From positions 1-64,000 of the forward strand of contig JAEDFM010000001.1 in assembly GCA_016292805.1 (NCBI GenBank): a DNA stretch of 64,000 nt, in the 5' to 3' direction. The DNA is from Treponema sp. Lineage in GTDB: Bacteria; Spirochaetota; Spirochaetia; Treponematales; Treponemataceae. Every line of letters starts with the position of its first letter. Position 1 is the first letter of the stretch. The notes below the pieces were generated by a model. That model searched no databases and was not told the origin of the DNA. It saw only the letters and a program-made list of their open reading frames with translations. Below, in pieces: positions 35,972 to 44,178 of this stretch. The translations under genes were made by a program, and so were the position numbers.

Positions 35972-38062
35972 ATGGCTTGGGATATTTCAAAAGTAAGAAA
36001 TATCGGTATCAGTGCCCACATTGACTCTGGAAAGACAACAACTTCAGAACGTATCTTGTTCTACTGTAACAAGATTCACGCAATTCACGAAGTTCGTGGT
36101 AAAGATGGTGTTGGTGCTGTTATGGACAACATGGAATTGGAACGTGAACGTGGTATCACAATCCAGTCTGCTGCTACACAGGTTCAGTGGAAAGACTACA
36201 CTATCAACCTTATCGATACACCGGGACACGTAGACTTCACTGTAGAAGTTGAACGCTCACTTCGCGTTCTTGACGGTGCTATCATGATTCTTTGTGCCGT
36301 TGCTGGTGTTCAGTCACAGTCAATTACTGTAGACCGTCAGCTTAAACGTTACCATGTACCTCGCGTTGCATTCGTAAATAAATGTGACCGTCAGGGTGCT
36401 AATCCTATTCGTGTATGTGGACAGCTCCGTGAAAAATTAGGTCTTAATGCACACATGATGGAACTTCCAATTGGTTTGGAAGACAAGCTTGAAGGTGTTG
36501 TAGACTTAGTATCAATGAAAGCAATTTACTTCGATGGTCCTAACGGTGAAGATCTCCGTTATGCAGAAATCCCTGCTAACCTTATGGATGATGCTCAGAA
36601 ATATCGTCAGGAAATGATTGAAGAAGCTTGTAACTTTGATGATGCTTTGATGGAAAAAGTTCTTGAAGGTGGAGAACCAACAGAAGACGAACTCAAAGCT
36701 GCTATCCGTAAGGGTACAATTGCTGAACAGTACGTAGGTGTTTACCTTGGTTCTGCTCACGTAAATAAAGGTATCCAGCCTTTGTTGGACGCTGTAAGAG
36801 ATTACCTCCCAGCTCCAAACGAAGTAAAGAACGTTGCTCTTGACTTGGATAACAACGAAGCAGAAGTTGAACTTGAATCAGTTGATAACAAACCTTGTGT
36901 TGCACTTGGTTTCAAACTTGATGATGGTCAGTACGGTCAGTTAACATATACTCGTGTTTACCAGGGTAAAATTAAGAAGGGTGAAGAACTTTACAATACT
37001 CGTAACAAGAAACGCTTCAAGGTTGGACGTCTTGTTCGTATGAACTCTGCACAGATGGAAGATATTAACGAAGGTTGCGCAGGTGATATCGTTGCACTCT
37101 TCGGTGTAGATTGTGCTTCTGGTGATACATTCGTTAATGGTGGTGTAAACTACTCAATGGCTTCTATGTACGTTCCAGAACCTGTAATTTCTTACTCTAT
37201 CACTCCAAAAGATAAAGGTTCAGAAATGCAGATGTCTAAAGCTTTGAACCGCTTTACAAAAGAAGACCCAACATTCCGCGTATATACAGATCCTGAATCA
37301 AATGAAACAATCATTAAAGGTATGGGTGAATTGCACCTTGATGTATACGTAGAACGTATGAAACGTGAATACAACTGTGAAGTTATTACTGGTCAGCCAC
37401 AGGTAGCTTACCGTGAATCAATTTCTGGTACAGGTGAATTCAACTACACACATAAAAAACAGTCTGGTGGTTCTGGACAGTACGGTCGTGTAGCAGGTTT
37501 CATGGAACCAATCACAGAAAAAGACTACGAATTCGTAGACGCAATTAAGGGTGGTGCAATTCCTAACGAATTCATCCCATCTTGTGATAAAGGTTTCCAG
37601 AGAGCTATGAAAGAAGGTTCTTTGATTGGTGCTCCGATTGTTGGTGTTAAAATCACAATCAATGATGGTCAGTCACACCCAGTAGACTCTAACGATAACG
37701 CTTTCCAGACAGCAGCTATTGGTGCTTTCCGTGAAGGTTATATGAAAGCTAAACCAGCTATCCTTGAACCAGTCATGAAGGTACAGCTTTCTGCACCAAC
37801 AGAATTCCAGGGTAACTTGTTCGGTCTTATCAACCAGCGCCGTGGTGTAATCGTTGATACAACTGATGAAAACGGTACATCTACAGTAAACGCTGAAGTT
37901 CCACTTTCTGAAATGTTCGGATTCTCTACTATCCTCCGTTCTTCAACTCAGGGTAAAGGTGAATTCACAATGGAATTCGAAAAATACGGTAAAGTTCCAA
38001 ACAACGTATCTGAAGAACTCCAGAAGAAATATCAGGAAGCAAAAGCTGCAAAAAATAAATAA
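35972..38062 (+). CDS. fusA: Elongation factor G
   Basis: EF-G (696 residues) drives tRNA-mRNA translocation with GTP hydrolysis. G1 is AHIDSGKTT, switch I region is MDNMELERERGITI, G3 DTPGH and G4 NKCD; domains II-V follow to the C-terminus. The loop VRGKDGVGAVMDNMELERERG resembles the spirochaetal EF-G1/mitochondrial EF-G1 group, in which a second EF-G handles recycling (inference). Codon use is clearly biased to TTC, TAC, AAC and CGT compared with neighbours, as expected for a highly expressed gene. AAAGAGG precedes ATG and a strong terminator follows. Confidence 0.96.
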   Translation: MAWDISKVRNIGISAHIDSGKTTTSERILFYCNKIHAIHEVRGKDGVGAVMDNMELERERGITIQSAATQVQWKDYTINLIDTPGHVDFTVEVERSLRVLDGAIMILCAVAGVQSQSITVDRQLKRYHVPRVAFVNKCDRQGANPIRVCGQLREKLGLNAHMMELPIGLEDKLEGVVDLVSMKAIYFDGPNGEDLRYAEIPANLMDDAQKYRQEMIEEACNFDDALMEKVLEGGEPTEDELKAAIRKGTIAEQYVGVYLGSAHVNKGIQPLLDAVRDYLPAPNEVKNVALDLDNNEAEVELESVDNKPCVALGFKLDDGQYGQLTYTRVYQGKIKKGEELYNTRNKKRFKVGRLVRMNSAQMEDINEGCAGDIVALFGVDCASGDTFVNGGVNYSMASMYVPEPVISYSITPKDKGSEMQMSKALNRFTKEDPTFRVYTDPESNETIIKGMGELHLDVYVERMKREYNCEVITGQPQVAYRESISGTGEFNYTHKKQSGGSGQYGRVAGFMEPITEKDYEFVDAIKGGAIPNEFIPSCDKGFQRAMKEGSLIGAPIVGVKITINDGQSHPVDSNDNAFQTAAIGAFREGYMKAKPAILEPVMKVQLSAPTEFQGNLFGLINQRRGVIVDTTDENGTSTVNAEVPLSEMFGFSTILRSSTQGKGEFTMEFEKYGKVPNNVSEELQKKYQEAKAAKNK

Positions 38063-38092
38063 GTAATTATTTAGTTTTGCAACTTATATAAG

Positions 38093-38124
38093 AGCTGTCT
38101 TACTTAAGTAAGGCAGCTTTTTTT
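38093..38124 (+). terminator. Intrinsic terminator after fusA
   Basis: AGCTGTCTTAC (38093-38103), loop TTAA, GTAAGGCAGCT (38108-38118) with one G-U pair, then seven T. Confidence 0.93.
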
Positions 38125-38198
38125 ATTTAAATTACAGTTGTTTTCTGGTGTGATTGTGTTACTATTGATATATCAATAAACCACAGCGAGGTATGTTT

Positions 38199-38858
38199 AT
38201 GGAAAAAGAAGATTTATTAAAATTCAGTCCAATCCGCTACTTTGAAAAAGCAACTGAAGCTAATTTAAAATCTGGCGAAATGGGACTTATTACTGCAAAG
38301 AAAGGCCTGGGAAAAACTTCTGTTCTTGTACAGTTTGGAATTGACACATTATTAAACGAAAAAGGACTTGTACATGTTTCTTTTGACCAGGAATCATCAA
38401 ATGTAATTGCCTGGTATTCAAGTATTCTTGCTGAAATTGCTAAAAAACGAAATGTTAATCTTGATGAAATCAGTTCTACAATCTATAGAAACAGAACAAT
38501 CTTAAACTTCAATCAGGAAACTTTTACTCTTCCAAAGGTTGTAAATACACTTAAAGCATTAAAAGCAAGTGGTATTAATCTTTCTCAGGTTGTTGTAGAT
38601 GGACTTAATCTTGCAAATACTTCAAAAGAAGATTTGGACTGTTTTGCAGAATTTATTAAATCTGAAGAAATGACTTCATGGTTTAGTTATACAAATGAAG
38701 CTGAAACATTAAAGGAAACTTTGGAAGCTCCTAAGCTGGAAGCCTTTGCAACAGTTTCTCATCTTGCAGCAAAAGGTAAAGAAGTAACTTTGTCTATCCT
38801 TAAAAATGGAGATGGTAAAGTTGTTCTTGATGCCAAAACACTTTTATTTACAAAATAA
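38199..38858 (+). CDS. P-loop NTPase of unknown function
   Basis: A 219-residue RecA/KaiC-like P-loop protein. Walker A is KKGLGKTS near residue 35, and VHVSFDQESSNVIAWYSSIL follows. A Walker-B-like strand LSQVVVDGLNL ends in Asp. It lacks the C-terminal parts of full KaiC or RadA and no partner gene is adjacent. Role unknown; it may sense or use ATP in a treponeme-specific process. GCGAGG is seven bases before the ATG at 38199 but only one base from the ATG at 38193, so 38199 is chosen. It is a single-gene unit with its own terminator. Confidence 0.75.
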   Translation: MEKEDLLKFSPIRYFEKATEANLKSGEMGLITAKKGLGKTSVLVQFGIDTLLNEKGLVHVSFDQESSNVIAWYSSILAEIAKKRNVNLDEISSTIYRNRTILNFNQETFTLPKVVNTLKALKASGINLSQVVVDGLNLANTSKEDLDCFAEFIKSEEMTSWFSYTNEAETLKETLEAPKLEAFATVSHLAAKGKEVTLSILKNGDGKVVLDAKTLLFTK

Positions 38859-38877
38859 AAGTGTTTGTTAAATAATT

Positions 38878-38912
38878 AAGGCAGTCAGAAATAAAACTGA
38901 CTGCCTTTTTTT
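38878..38912. terminator. Bidirectional terminator
   Basis: AAGGCAGTCAG (38878-38888) with CTGACTGCCTT (38897-38907) plus a T run, between convergent genes. Confidence 0.92.
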
Positions 38913-39715
38913 TATCTTTCTTCATCTTTCCAAGGGAAAAGGAATGTTTTGAACTTGCGGGGACCAAGTGTTTCACGGTCTTCATAAATAAGTTCTTCCC
39001 AGGGAATAGCTCTGCGTTCTTTTCTTGTTTTTAATTCAGGATGTTCTTCAAGATAATCATATTTGTATAATCTAAGGCGAAGAGCATTTGTATTGTGAAT
39101 TAAAATACCTGCAAAACCTGGAATAAAACCAATAAATACAACTGTAATTACTAGTGATAACAAGGTGTGAAGTCCTACAAGAATAGAAAATCCTGTGTTA
39201 TCAAAGAAAATAATAAGACATTTTTTGAAGCATTTTTTAAAGTCATTATGCATTAATGATCTTACAGGAAGGAACCACTGAAGACTGAGCATAAGGAAAA
39301 CATCAAGCCATAAAATAATTGATCCCAGGAAAACTCCAATCAAGGAATTTAACTGAAGGTAGTAATAATCAAAGGCAAAAAATGAAAGAATTGCTGCAAC
39401 ACTAACCAAAAGGCCAAAAAGAGCTCCGTCTTTAATACAGCCAGGAATAGCCTTAAAATAATCTGCAAGACCAATGCCGTTGAAGTTTGCAATTTCAGCA
39501 GCACAATCACCATAGGCAAATGTTAAGATAGAAATTACTACACAGGCTAAAATAAAAATTGCTGCAAGAATTAATGAATTATCAAGTTTTGCAGAAAGCG
39601 CAGCCAAATAAAGGCTTCCAAGTAAAGTAAATAAAAGAATAACGTTTGTAATGATTACTGAGAGTAAGTTATCCCAGCCATCACAAAAACTTTTTTTAAG
39701 TAAGAATCCGTACAT
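38912..39715 (-). CDS. Conserved integral membrane protein
   Basis: No named family recognised. The 267-residue protein has six hydrophobic segments (about 18-38, 48-68, 96-116, 124-144, 175-195 and 200-215) and a charged cytoplasmic C-terminal tail of about 45 residues. This topology and length resemble DUF624/YesL-like proteins, but no signature confirms it. TTATCT on the minus strand ends seven bases before the ATG and there is no clear Shine-Dalgarno. It is divergent from the marR gene and may be co-regulated. Confidence 0.65.
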   Translation of the reverse strand: MYGFLLKKSFCDGWDNLLSVIITNVILLFTLLGSLYLAALSAKLDNSLILAAIFILACVVISILTFAYGDCAAEIANFNGIGLADYFKAIPGCIKDGALFGLLVSVAAILSFFAFDYYYLQLNSLIGVFLGSIILWLDVFLMLSLQWFLPVRSLMHNDFKKCFKKCLIIFFDNTGFSILVGLHTLLSLVITVVFIGFIPGFAGILIHNTNALRLRLYKYDYLEEHPELKTRKERRAIPWEELIYEDRETLGPRKFKTFLFPWKDEER

Positions 39716-39758
39716 GTGTTAAAGATAACAAGAAACGGATTTAAAAACAATAAAAAAG

Positions 39759-39767
39759 TGGTAGAAT
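39759..39767 (+). promoter_or_regulatory. Extended -10 promoter of the marR gene
   Basis: TGGTAGAAT ends six bases before ATG. An identical element with identical spacing precedes the ECF sigma gene at 53171. Confidence 0.65.
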
Positions 39768-39773
39768 AGGGAT

Positions 39774-40214
39774 ATGGAAAGAAACATTAATTCAAGTATT
39801 TCGCTTGTTTCCCATATTCACGGAATAACAGCTGACTTTTTAACAAAGGAACTGGCAGCCCAGGGGTTTGACGATTTTGCAACATCCCACGGAAATATTC
39901 TTTTTCAGCTTAGTTTGAATACTCAAATGACAATGGGAGAGCTTTCCAGAAAAATAAACCGGGATAAATCAACTACTACTGTGCTTGTTCGTAAGCTTAT
40001 GAAGGAAGGATATGTAGAAGAAAAACCTTCTGCAGAAGATAAGAGAAGTAAGCTTATAACTCTTACTGCAAAGGGAATGCAGTATGAAAAGGTGACTTCA
40101 AATATTTCAAAGCAGCTGCTGGACACTTTTTATAAAGGTTTTACTGAAGAAGAAAAACTCCAGTTTCTGGGGTATCTGGAAAGAATTCACGAAAATTTTA
40201 ATACAGAAAATTAG
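39774..40214 (+). CDS. MarR-family transcription regulator
   Basis: A 146-residue winged-helix dimer. The helix-turn-helix is MTMGELSRKINRDKSTTTVLVRKL and the wing contains the family's EDKRSKLITLTAKG motif (D-x-R-x-K/L). MarR proteins repress adjacent genes and are released by small ligands or oxidation. The next gene begins 53 bases downstream behind two copies of an 18-bp palindrome, so the BMP transporter operon is the obvious target. No palindrome copy is seen at its own promoter. The ligand may be the transported substrate. Confidence 0.9.
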   Translation: MERNINSSISLVSHIHGITADFLTKELAAQGFDDFATSHGNILFQLSLNTQMTMGELSRKINRDKSTTTVLVRKLMKEGYVEEKPSAEDKRSKLITLTAKGMQYEKVTSNISKQLLDTFYKGFTEEEKLQFLGYLERIHENFNTEN

Positions 40215-40260
40215 TTTTATATAAAATTATATTGACTTTAGTTTTATATAAAACTATATT
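40212..40260 (+). promoter_or_regulatory. MarR operator pair and promoter of the BMP transporter operon
   Basis: TAGTTTTATATAAAACTA (40239-40256) is a perfect 18-bp palindrome, and a copy with one change lies at 40212-40229, 27 bp upstream. Promoter hexamers TTGACT (40232-40237) and TATATT (40255-40260) have a 17-bp spacer almost entirely filled by the perfect palindrome. Bound repressor would exclude RNA polymerase. Predicted transcription starts at or next to the ATG at 40267. Confidence 0.85.
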
Positions 40261-40266
40261 TAGAGC

Positions 40267-41256
40267 ATGAAGAAATCAATTTTAGTATTATCATCTCTTT
40301 TATTTATATCTTTAGGTTGTTTTGCTAAGCCAAAGGCAAGGCAGATTGCTTTATTTATTCCAGGAATTTGTGATAACAGTCCAACTTATGCCATGCTTAA
40401 AGCTGGTGTAGAAGAAAGTGTTGCAGAATATAACGCTGCTGGTGAACAGCAGGTTAAATTGTTTGTTATGGAAGCTGGTACAAATCAGGCTGAATGGGGA
40501 AATCAGCTTACAGCTTTGGCTGCTGCTGGAAAGTATGAAGTAATTATTTCATCAAATCCTTCTATTCCTGATCTTGCACTTCCAATTCTTAAGAAGTTCA
40601 AAAAACAGAAGTTTGTTATTCTTGATGCAACTTGTGCTGGAAATCCAAACATTCGTACTGTAAGCTATAATCAGGCTGAACAGGCTTATCTTTCAGGTTA
40701 TGCTGGAGCACTTAATTCAAAATCAAATAAACTTGCTTTGATTGCTGCACAGGAATATCCGGTTATGAACAATGTGATTCTTCCAAATTTTGAAAAAGGT
40801 GCTAAAGCTGCAAATGCTGTATCTACTGTAGAATTCCGTGTTGTTGGTAACTGGTATGATGCAACTAAAGGGGCAGAGCTTACAGAAGCTGTTGCTAAAA
40901 AAGGAGTTGATGTTATTCTTCCAATTTGTGGCGGTGCTTCTCAGGGTGTAATTAGTTCTTCAATTGCAAATAAAATTAAGATTACCTGGTTTGATGATGA
41001 TGGATTTGCTAAAGTTCCAGGAACTGTAGTTTCAAGTACAACTATGGAACAGGTTAGACTTTCTAAGGAAATGACAACTGAATATCTTGAAGGAAAAACT
41101 CCTTGGGGACAGGCTGATACTGTAGGTGTAAAGGAAGGATATGTTCGTTTTGTTGATGATAATCCTCTTTATGTTTCTACTGTAAGCGAAGCAAATAGAA
41201 ATAAACTTAAGAAACTTGTAGACGATATTAAAGCTGGAAATGTTACAATTAAATAA
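40267..41256 (+). CDS. BMP/PnrA-family substrate-binding lipoprotein
   Basis: A 329-residue periplasmic binding protein of the basic-membrane-protein family (PnrA-like), which in T. pallidum binds purine nucleosides. It has a signal peptide with a spirochaete-style lipobox ISLGC (about residue 18), and FIPGICDNSPTYAMLKAGVEES matches the first strand-helix of the family. ABC ATPase and two permease genes follow in the order usual for such importers. The ligand is inferred only. No spaced Shine-Dalgarno precedes the ATG, in line with a leaderless transcript. Confidence 0.88.
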   Translation: MKKSILVLSSLLFISLGCFAKPKARQIALFIPGICDNSPTYAMLKAGVEESVAEYNAAGEQQVKLFVMEAGTNQAEWGNQLTALAAAGKYEVIISSNPSIPDLALPILKKFKKQKFVILDATCAGNPNIRTVSYNQAEQAYLSGYAGALNSKSNKLALIAAQEYPVMNNVILPNFEKGAKAANAVSTVEFRVVGNWYDATKGAELTEAVAKKGVDVILPICGGASQGVISSSIANKIKITWFDDDGFAKVPGTVVSSTTMEQVRLSKEMTTEYLEGKTPWGQADTVGVKEGYVRFVDDNPLYVSTVSEANRNKLKKLVDDIKAGNVTIK

Positions 41257-42424
41257 TATTGTTCTAAAGTATTCATATAAAACAGTTCTTGCCGGTGTAA
41301 ACCTTTTGTTTGAGGATGGAAAAATCTATTCCTTGCTTGGAGAAAACGGTGCCGGTAAATCCACACTGGCCGGAATTATTTGCGGGGACAGACCTGCAGA
41401 TTCCGGTTCAATTTTTGTGAATTCCCAAAAAAGAAAATTCAACTCACCAAAGGACGCAATTTTGAATGGAATTATGTGTGTACATCAACGTCCTTTATTG
41501 TGTGATGACATTTCAATTAAAGAAAACTTTTTGCTGGGTAGTAAAAAACTGGATGAAGCAAAAGCTGCAGAATTGCTGTCAATGTTTTTACCAGAAAGAA
41601 AATTATCAGCCTTAGTCAGAGAACTTTCTTTAGGTGAAAGGTTTTTTGTTTCCCTTATTGGTATTTTATTAAAAAATCCATCTTTCCTTATTCTGGACGA
41701 GCCTTCAGCTTTGCTGGATGAAAAAGGAATAGAGAGTCTTTTTAATTATCTTCATTCAAAAACTAAGGAAGGATTAACAGTTCTGCTTATTACACACTTT
41801 ATTAAGGAAGCCTTAAATGAATCTGATTATTTGATTCTTCTTAAAAATGGGGTTGTAGAGCAGGTTGCTCAAGCCGATTCAATTACAGAAGAGGAAATTG
41901 TAAAGGTTTTATATAAAGGAATTGATGCAGAAGATTTTAATCATTCGGAAGAATATAAGACTTTTATAACTCAGCCGGGTGTAAAATCAATAAAAACCAG
42001 AAGCATTCCAGAGTTTATAAAATATGAAACTGAACTTTCGGTTCGTGTTACTGCAGAAGGAAAAAGATGCGGAATAATTCCATCAGAAAGAACTTTTACC
42101 GGCTCTAATCCAAATCTTACAGTATTCCAGATTTGTACAGCTCTTAAAACTGGAATGAAGCAAAAGGAACTGAATGCTTTTTGTGGGGAATTGCTGCAAA
42201 AGGCTGATATAAATATTAAGCCTGAAGAAAAAGCTGCAAATCTTTCTGGAGGTATGCTTCAAAGAATCATTCTGGAAAGAGAGCTTGCAGAAAATCCTGA
42301 TGTTATGGTTTTGTGTGAACCATTCCAGGGACTGGATTTTTTAGCCTGTAAAAATTTGTACCTGAAGCTGCAGGCTTTTGTAAATAGCGGAAAAGAAATT
42401 GTGATTCTGGAGGCAGATAAATGA
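41240..42424 (+). CDS. BMP-type ABC importer ATPase with degenerate second domain
   Basis: Energising subunit of the importer, 394 residues, where relatives have about 500. The first nucleotide-binding domain is complete: Walker A GENGAGKST, Q-loop HQRP, signature LSLGE, Walker B FLILDEPS, and His in LLITHF. The second begins directly at GIIPSERTFTG and keeps the signature LSGGMLQR and a Walker-B-like VMVLCEPFQGLD. It has no Walker A, and ends at ILEADK where relatives continue. One ATP site would therefore be non-canonical. GGGGACAGACCT, a dispersed motif, lies in the region after Walker A. Overlaps the previous gene by 17 bases. Confidence 0.85.
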   Translation: MLQLNNIVLKYSYKTVLAGVNLLFEDGKIYSLLGENGAGKSTLAGIICGDRPADSGSIFVNSQKRKFNSPKDAILNGIMCVHQRPLLCDDISIKENFLLGSKKLDEAKAAELLSMFLPERKLSALVRELSLGERFFVSLIGILLKNPSFLILDEPSALLDEKGIESLFNYLHSKTKEGLTVLLITHFIKEALNESDYLILLKNGVVEQVAQADSITEEEIVKVLYKGIDAEDFNHSEEYKTFITQPGVKSIKTRSIPEFIKYETELSVRVTAEGKRCGIIPSERTFTGSNPNLTVFQICTALKTGMKQKELNAFCGELLQKADINIKPEEKAANLSGGMLQRIILERELAENPDVMVLCEPFQGLDFLACKNLYLKLQAFVNSGKEIVILEADK

Positions 42425-43296
42425 ACCTGTATTACTTTGGTCAGGCTTTAAATCTTGCTTCTTTATATATGATTGCAGGATTAGGCGATGCCATTATTAT
42501 TAAAAGCGGACACTTTAATCTTGGTGGAGAAGGGCAGGTTTATGCCGGTGGATTTATCTGTGGTATTCTGCTGGCTTCTATGAGGTGTGTCCCTGGTGTA
42601 TTTGCAGTTACCCTTGCATTTATAGCCGCTTTTGGTGTAAGTGCCCTGCTTAGTTTTTTAAGTGCTCTTATGCAACGCTATAAAAACGCAGACTTTCTGT
42701 TTACATCATTTCTTGTTTCTGCAGCAGTAATTCCTGTAATTGATGGTTTAATAAGCGGTCCCTGCCGTGGAAAAGCAGGAAATCTTTTGGCAACCGAAAT
42801 GATAGAAGAAAAGTTTCAGTTTATTTCAATTATGTCACCTTCAGATATGAATCTTACTTTTGTTGCAGCAATAGGATTGTGTGTATTTGGGTTCTGGTTT
42901 TTGTACAAAACAACCTTTGGCCGACAGCTTTGTATTTACGGTACTTCTGTCAAGTTTGGTAAATATTGCGGATACGATGGAAGAAAAATAGATTTTGTTT
43001 CGGCTGTAGTTTCTGGTGGCCTCCATGGTGTTTGCGGTGCCTGTGCTGTTTGCGGAACATATTTTGCCTGCCATGGTGGTTTTTATGCAGGTATGGGCTG
43101 GAACGGATTGTGTGCTTCTTTAATTGCAGGTTCCAATCCATTACTGGTAATTCCAGGTGGCATTGTAATGGGGTTTGCAAAAACTTATGCCGATAACTTT
43201 GCCATTTATCATAATATTGGATACGATATTTCCAGTTTTATTCAGGCTGCAGTTTTATTCTGCTTTGCAATTCCATTTATAAGGGGGAAGAAATAA
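42421..43296 (+). CDS. BMP-type ABC importer permease 1
   Basis: A 291-residue inner-membrane permease of the YufP/BMP-associated, branched-chain-like type. Eight to nine hydrophobic segments and the motif GHFNLGGEGQVYAGGF near residue 35 match the family's G-x-x-N-x-G-x-E-G-x-M signature. It starts within the ATPase stop (ATGA) and ends at TAATG of the next gene, so translation is coupled. Substrate specificity lies with the binding protein. Confidence 0.88.
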   Translation: MNLYYFGQALNLASLYMIAGLGDAIIIKSGHFNLGGEGQVYAGGFICGILLASMRCVPGVFAVTLAFIAAFGVSALLSFLSALMQRYKNADFLFTSFLVSAAVIPVIDGLISGPCRGKAGNLLATEMIEEKFQFISIMSPSDMNLTFVAAIGLCVFGFWFLYKTTFGRQLCIYGTSVKFGKYCGYDGRKIDFVSAVVSGGLHGVCGACAVCGTYFACHGGFYAGMGWNGLCASLIAGSNPLLVIPGGIVMGFAKTYADNFAIYHNIGYDISSFIQAAVLFCFAIPFIRGKK

Positions 43297-44117
43297 TGGT
43301 TTTTAATATTTTAAGTTCTTCCTGTCCTTTGCTGCTTTCTTCTATTGGGGCTTTATTCAGTGAGTTTGCAGGCGTTCTGGCACTTTTTCTGGAAGGATTA
43401 ATCTGTCTGGGGGGATTTTTATCTTATTCCTTTACTGTTATGACAGGTAATTTAGCAGCAGGTATAATTCTCTCATGTTTGTGCTGCTGTATTTTGTGCT
43501 GTCTTTTTAGTTTTTTAGTAGAAAAATTTAAGGCTCATGTATTTATTGCAGGAATTGCTATTAATCTTTTGTTTGCATTTTTAACCAGTTTTCTTTCTGT
43601 TCAGTTTTTTGGAACCAGAGGAGTTTTAACTTCAGAAGTTTTTGCCAATCAGATTCTTAAATTTAAAAATATGAATGTATGGCTTGTTGTTATAACTGCA
43701 TTAATGATTTGTGGAGGCATTCTTTTTATTGCTTTTACAAAGCAGGGATTGAATCTTAGGGTTACTGGCTATAATTCAGAGGTTCTTAGAGCAAAAGGTG
43801 GAAAACCTGAGTTTTATCGCTGTCTTTCCTGGGGTGCAGCAGGAGTTTATGGTTGCATTGCAGGAAGTATGCTGGTTATGAAAATCAGCTCCTTTGTTCC
43901 AAATATTTCCAGCGGAAGAGGGTGGATGGCGTTAGCGGCTGTTTACTTAGGTAAAAAGAAAGGATGGAAGATTTCTATAGCAGTCTTAGTTTTTGCGGCG
44001 GCAGATTATTTTGCAACCCATGTTCAGAATGTATGGCCAGCAGTTCCTAGCTCGGTTCTTTTGGCATTGCCATATTTTGTAATGCTGCTGCTTATTTTGG
44101 TTGATAAAAAGGATTAG
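43296..44117 (+). CDS. BMP-type ABC importer permease 2
   Basis: A 273-residue second permease subunit (YufQ-like). It has six or more hydrophobic segments and a GALFSEFAGVLALFLEGLIC signature near the N-terminus. The motif RVTGYNSEVLRAKGG about two thirds along is the cytoplasmic coupling loop typical of this class. It shares one base with the upstream stop. The operon then ends at a bidirectional terminator. Confidence 0.88.
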   Translation: MVFNILSSSCPLLLSSIGALFSEFAGVLALFLEGLICLGGFLSYSFTVMTGNLAAGIILSCLCCCILCCLFSFLVEKFKAHVFIAGIAINLLFAFLTSFLSVQFFGTRGVLTSEVFANQILKFKNMNVWLVVITALMICGGILFIAFTKQGLNLRVTGYNSEVLRAKGGKPEFYRCLSWGAAGVYGCIAGSMLVMKISSFVPNISSGRGWMALAAVYLGKKKGWKISIAVLVFAAADYFATHVQNVWPAVPSSVLLALPYFVMLLLILVDKKD

Positions 44118-44123
44118 AAGTAA

Positions 44124-44163
44124 AAAAAAGAAGCTCTGTTATAATCATCAGAGCTTCTTTTTT
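44124..44163. terminator. Bidirectional terminator
   Basis: AAAAAAGAAGCTCTG (44124-44138) pairs with CAGAGCTTCTTTTTT (44149-44163) between the permease gene and convergent lysS. Confidence 0.93.
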
Positions 44164-44178
44164 GTCTTTATTCTTTAA

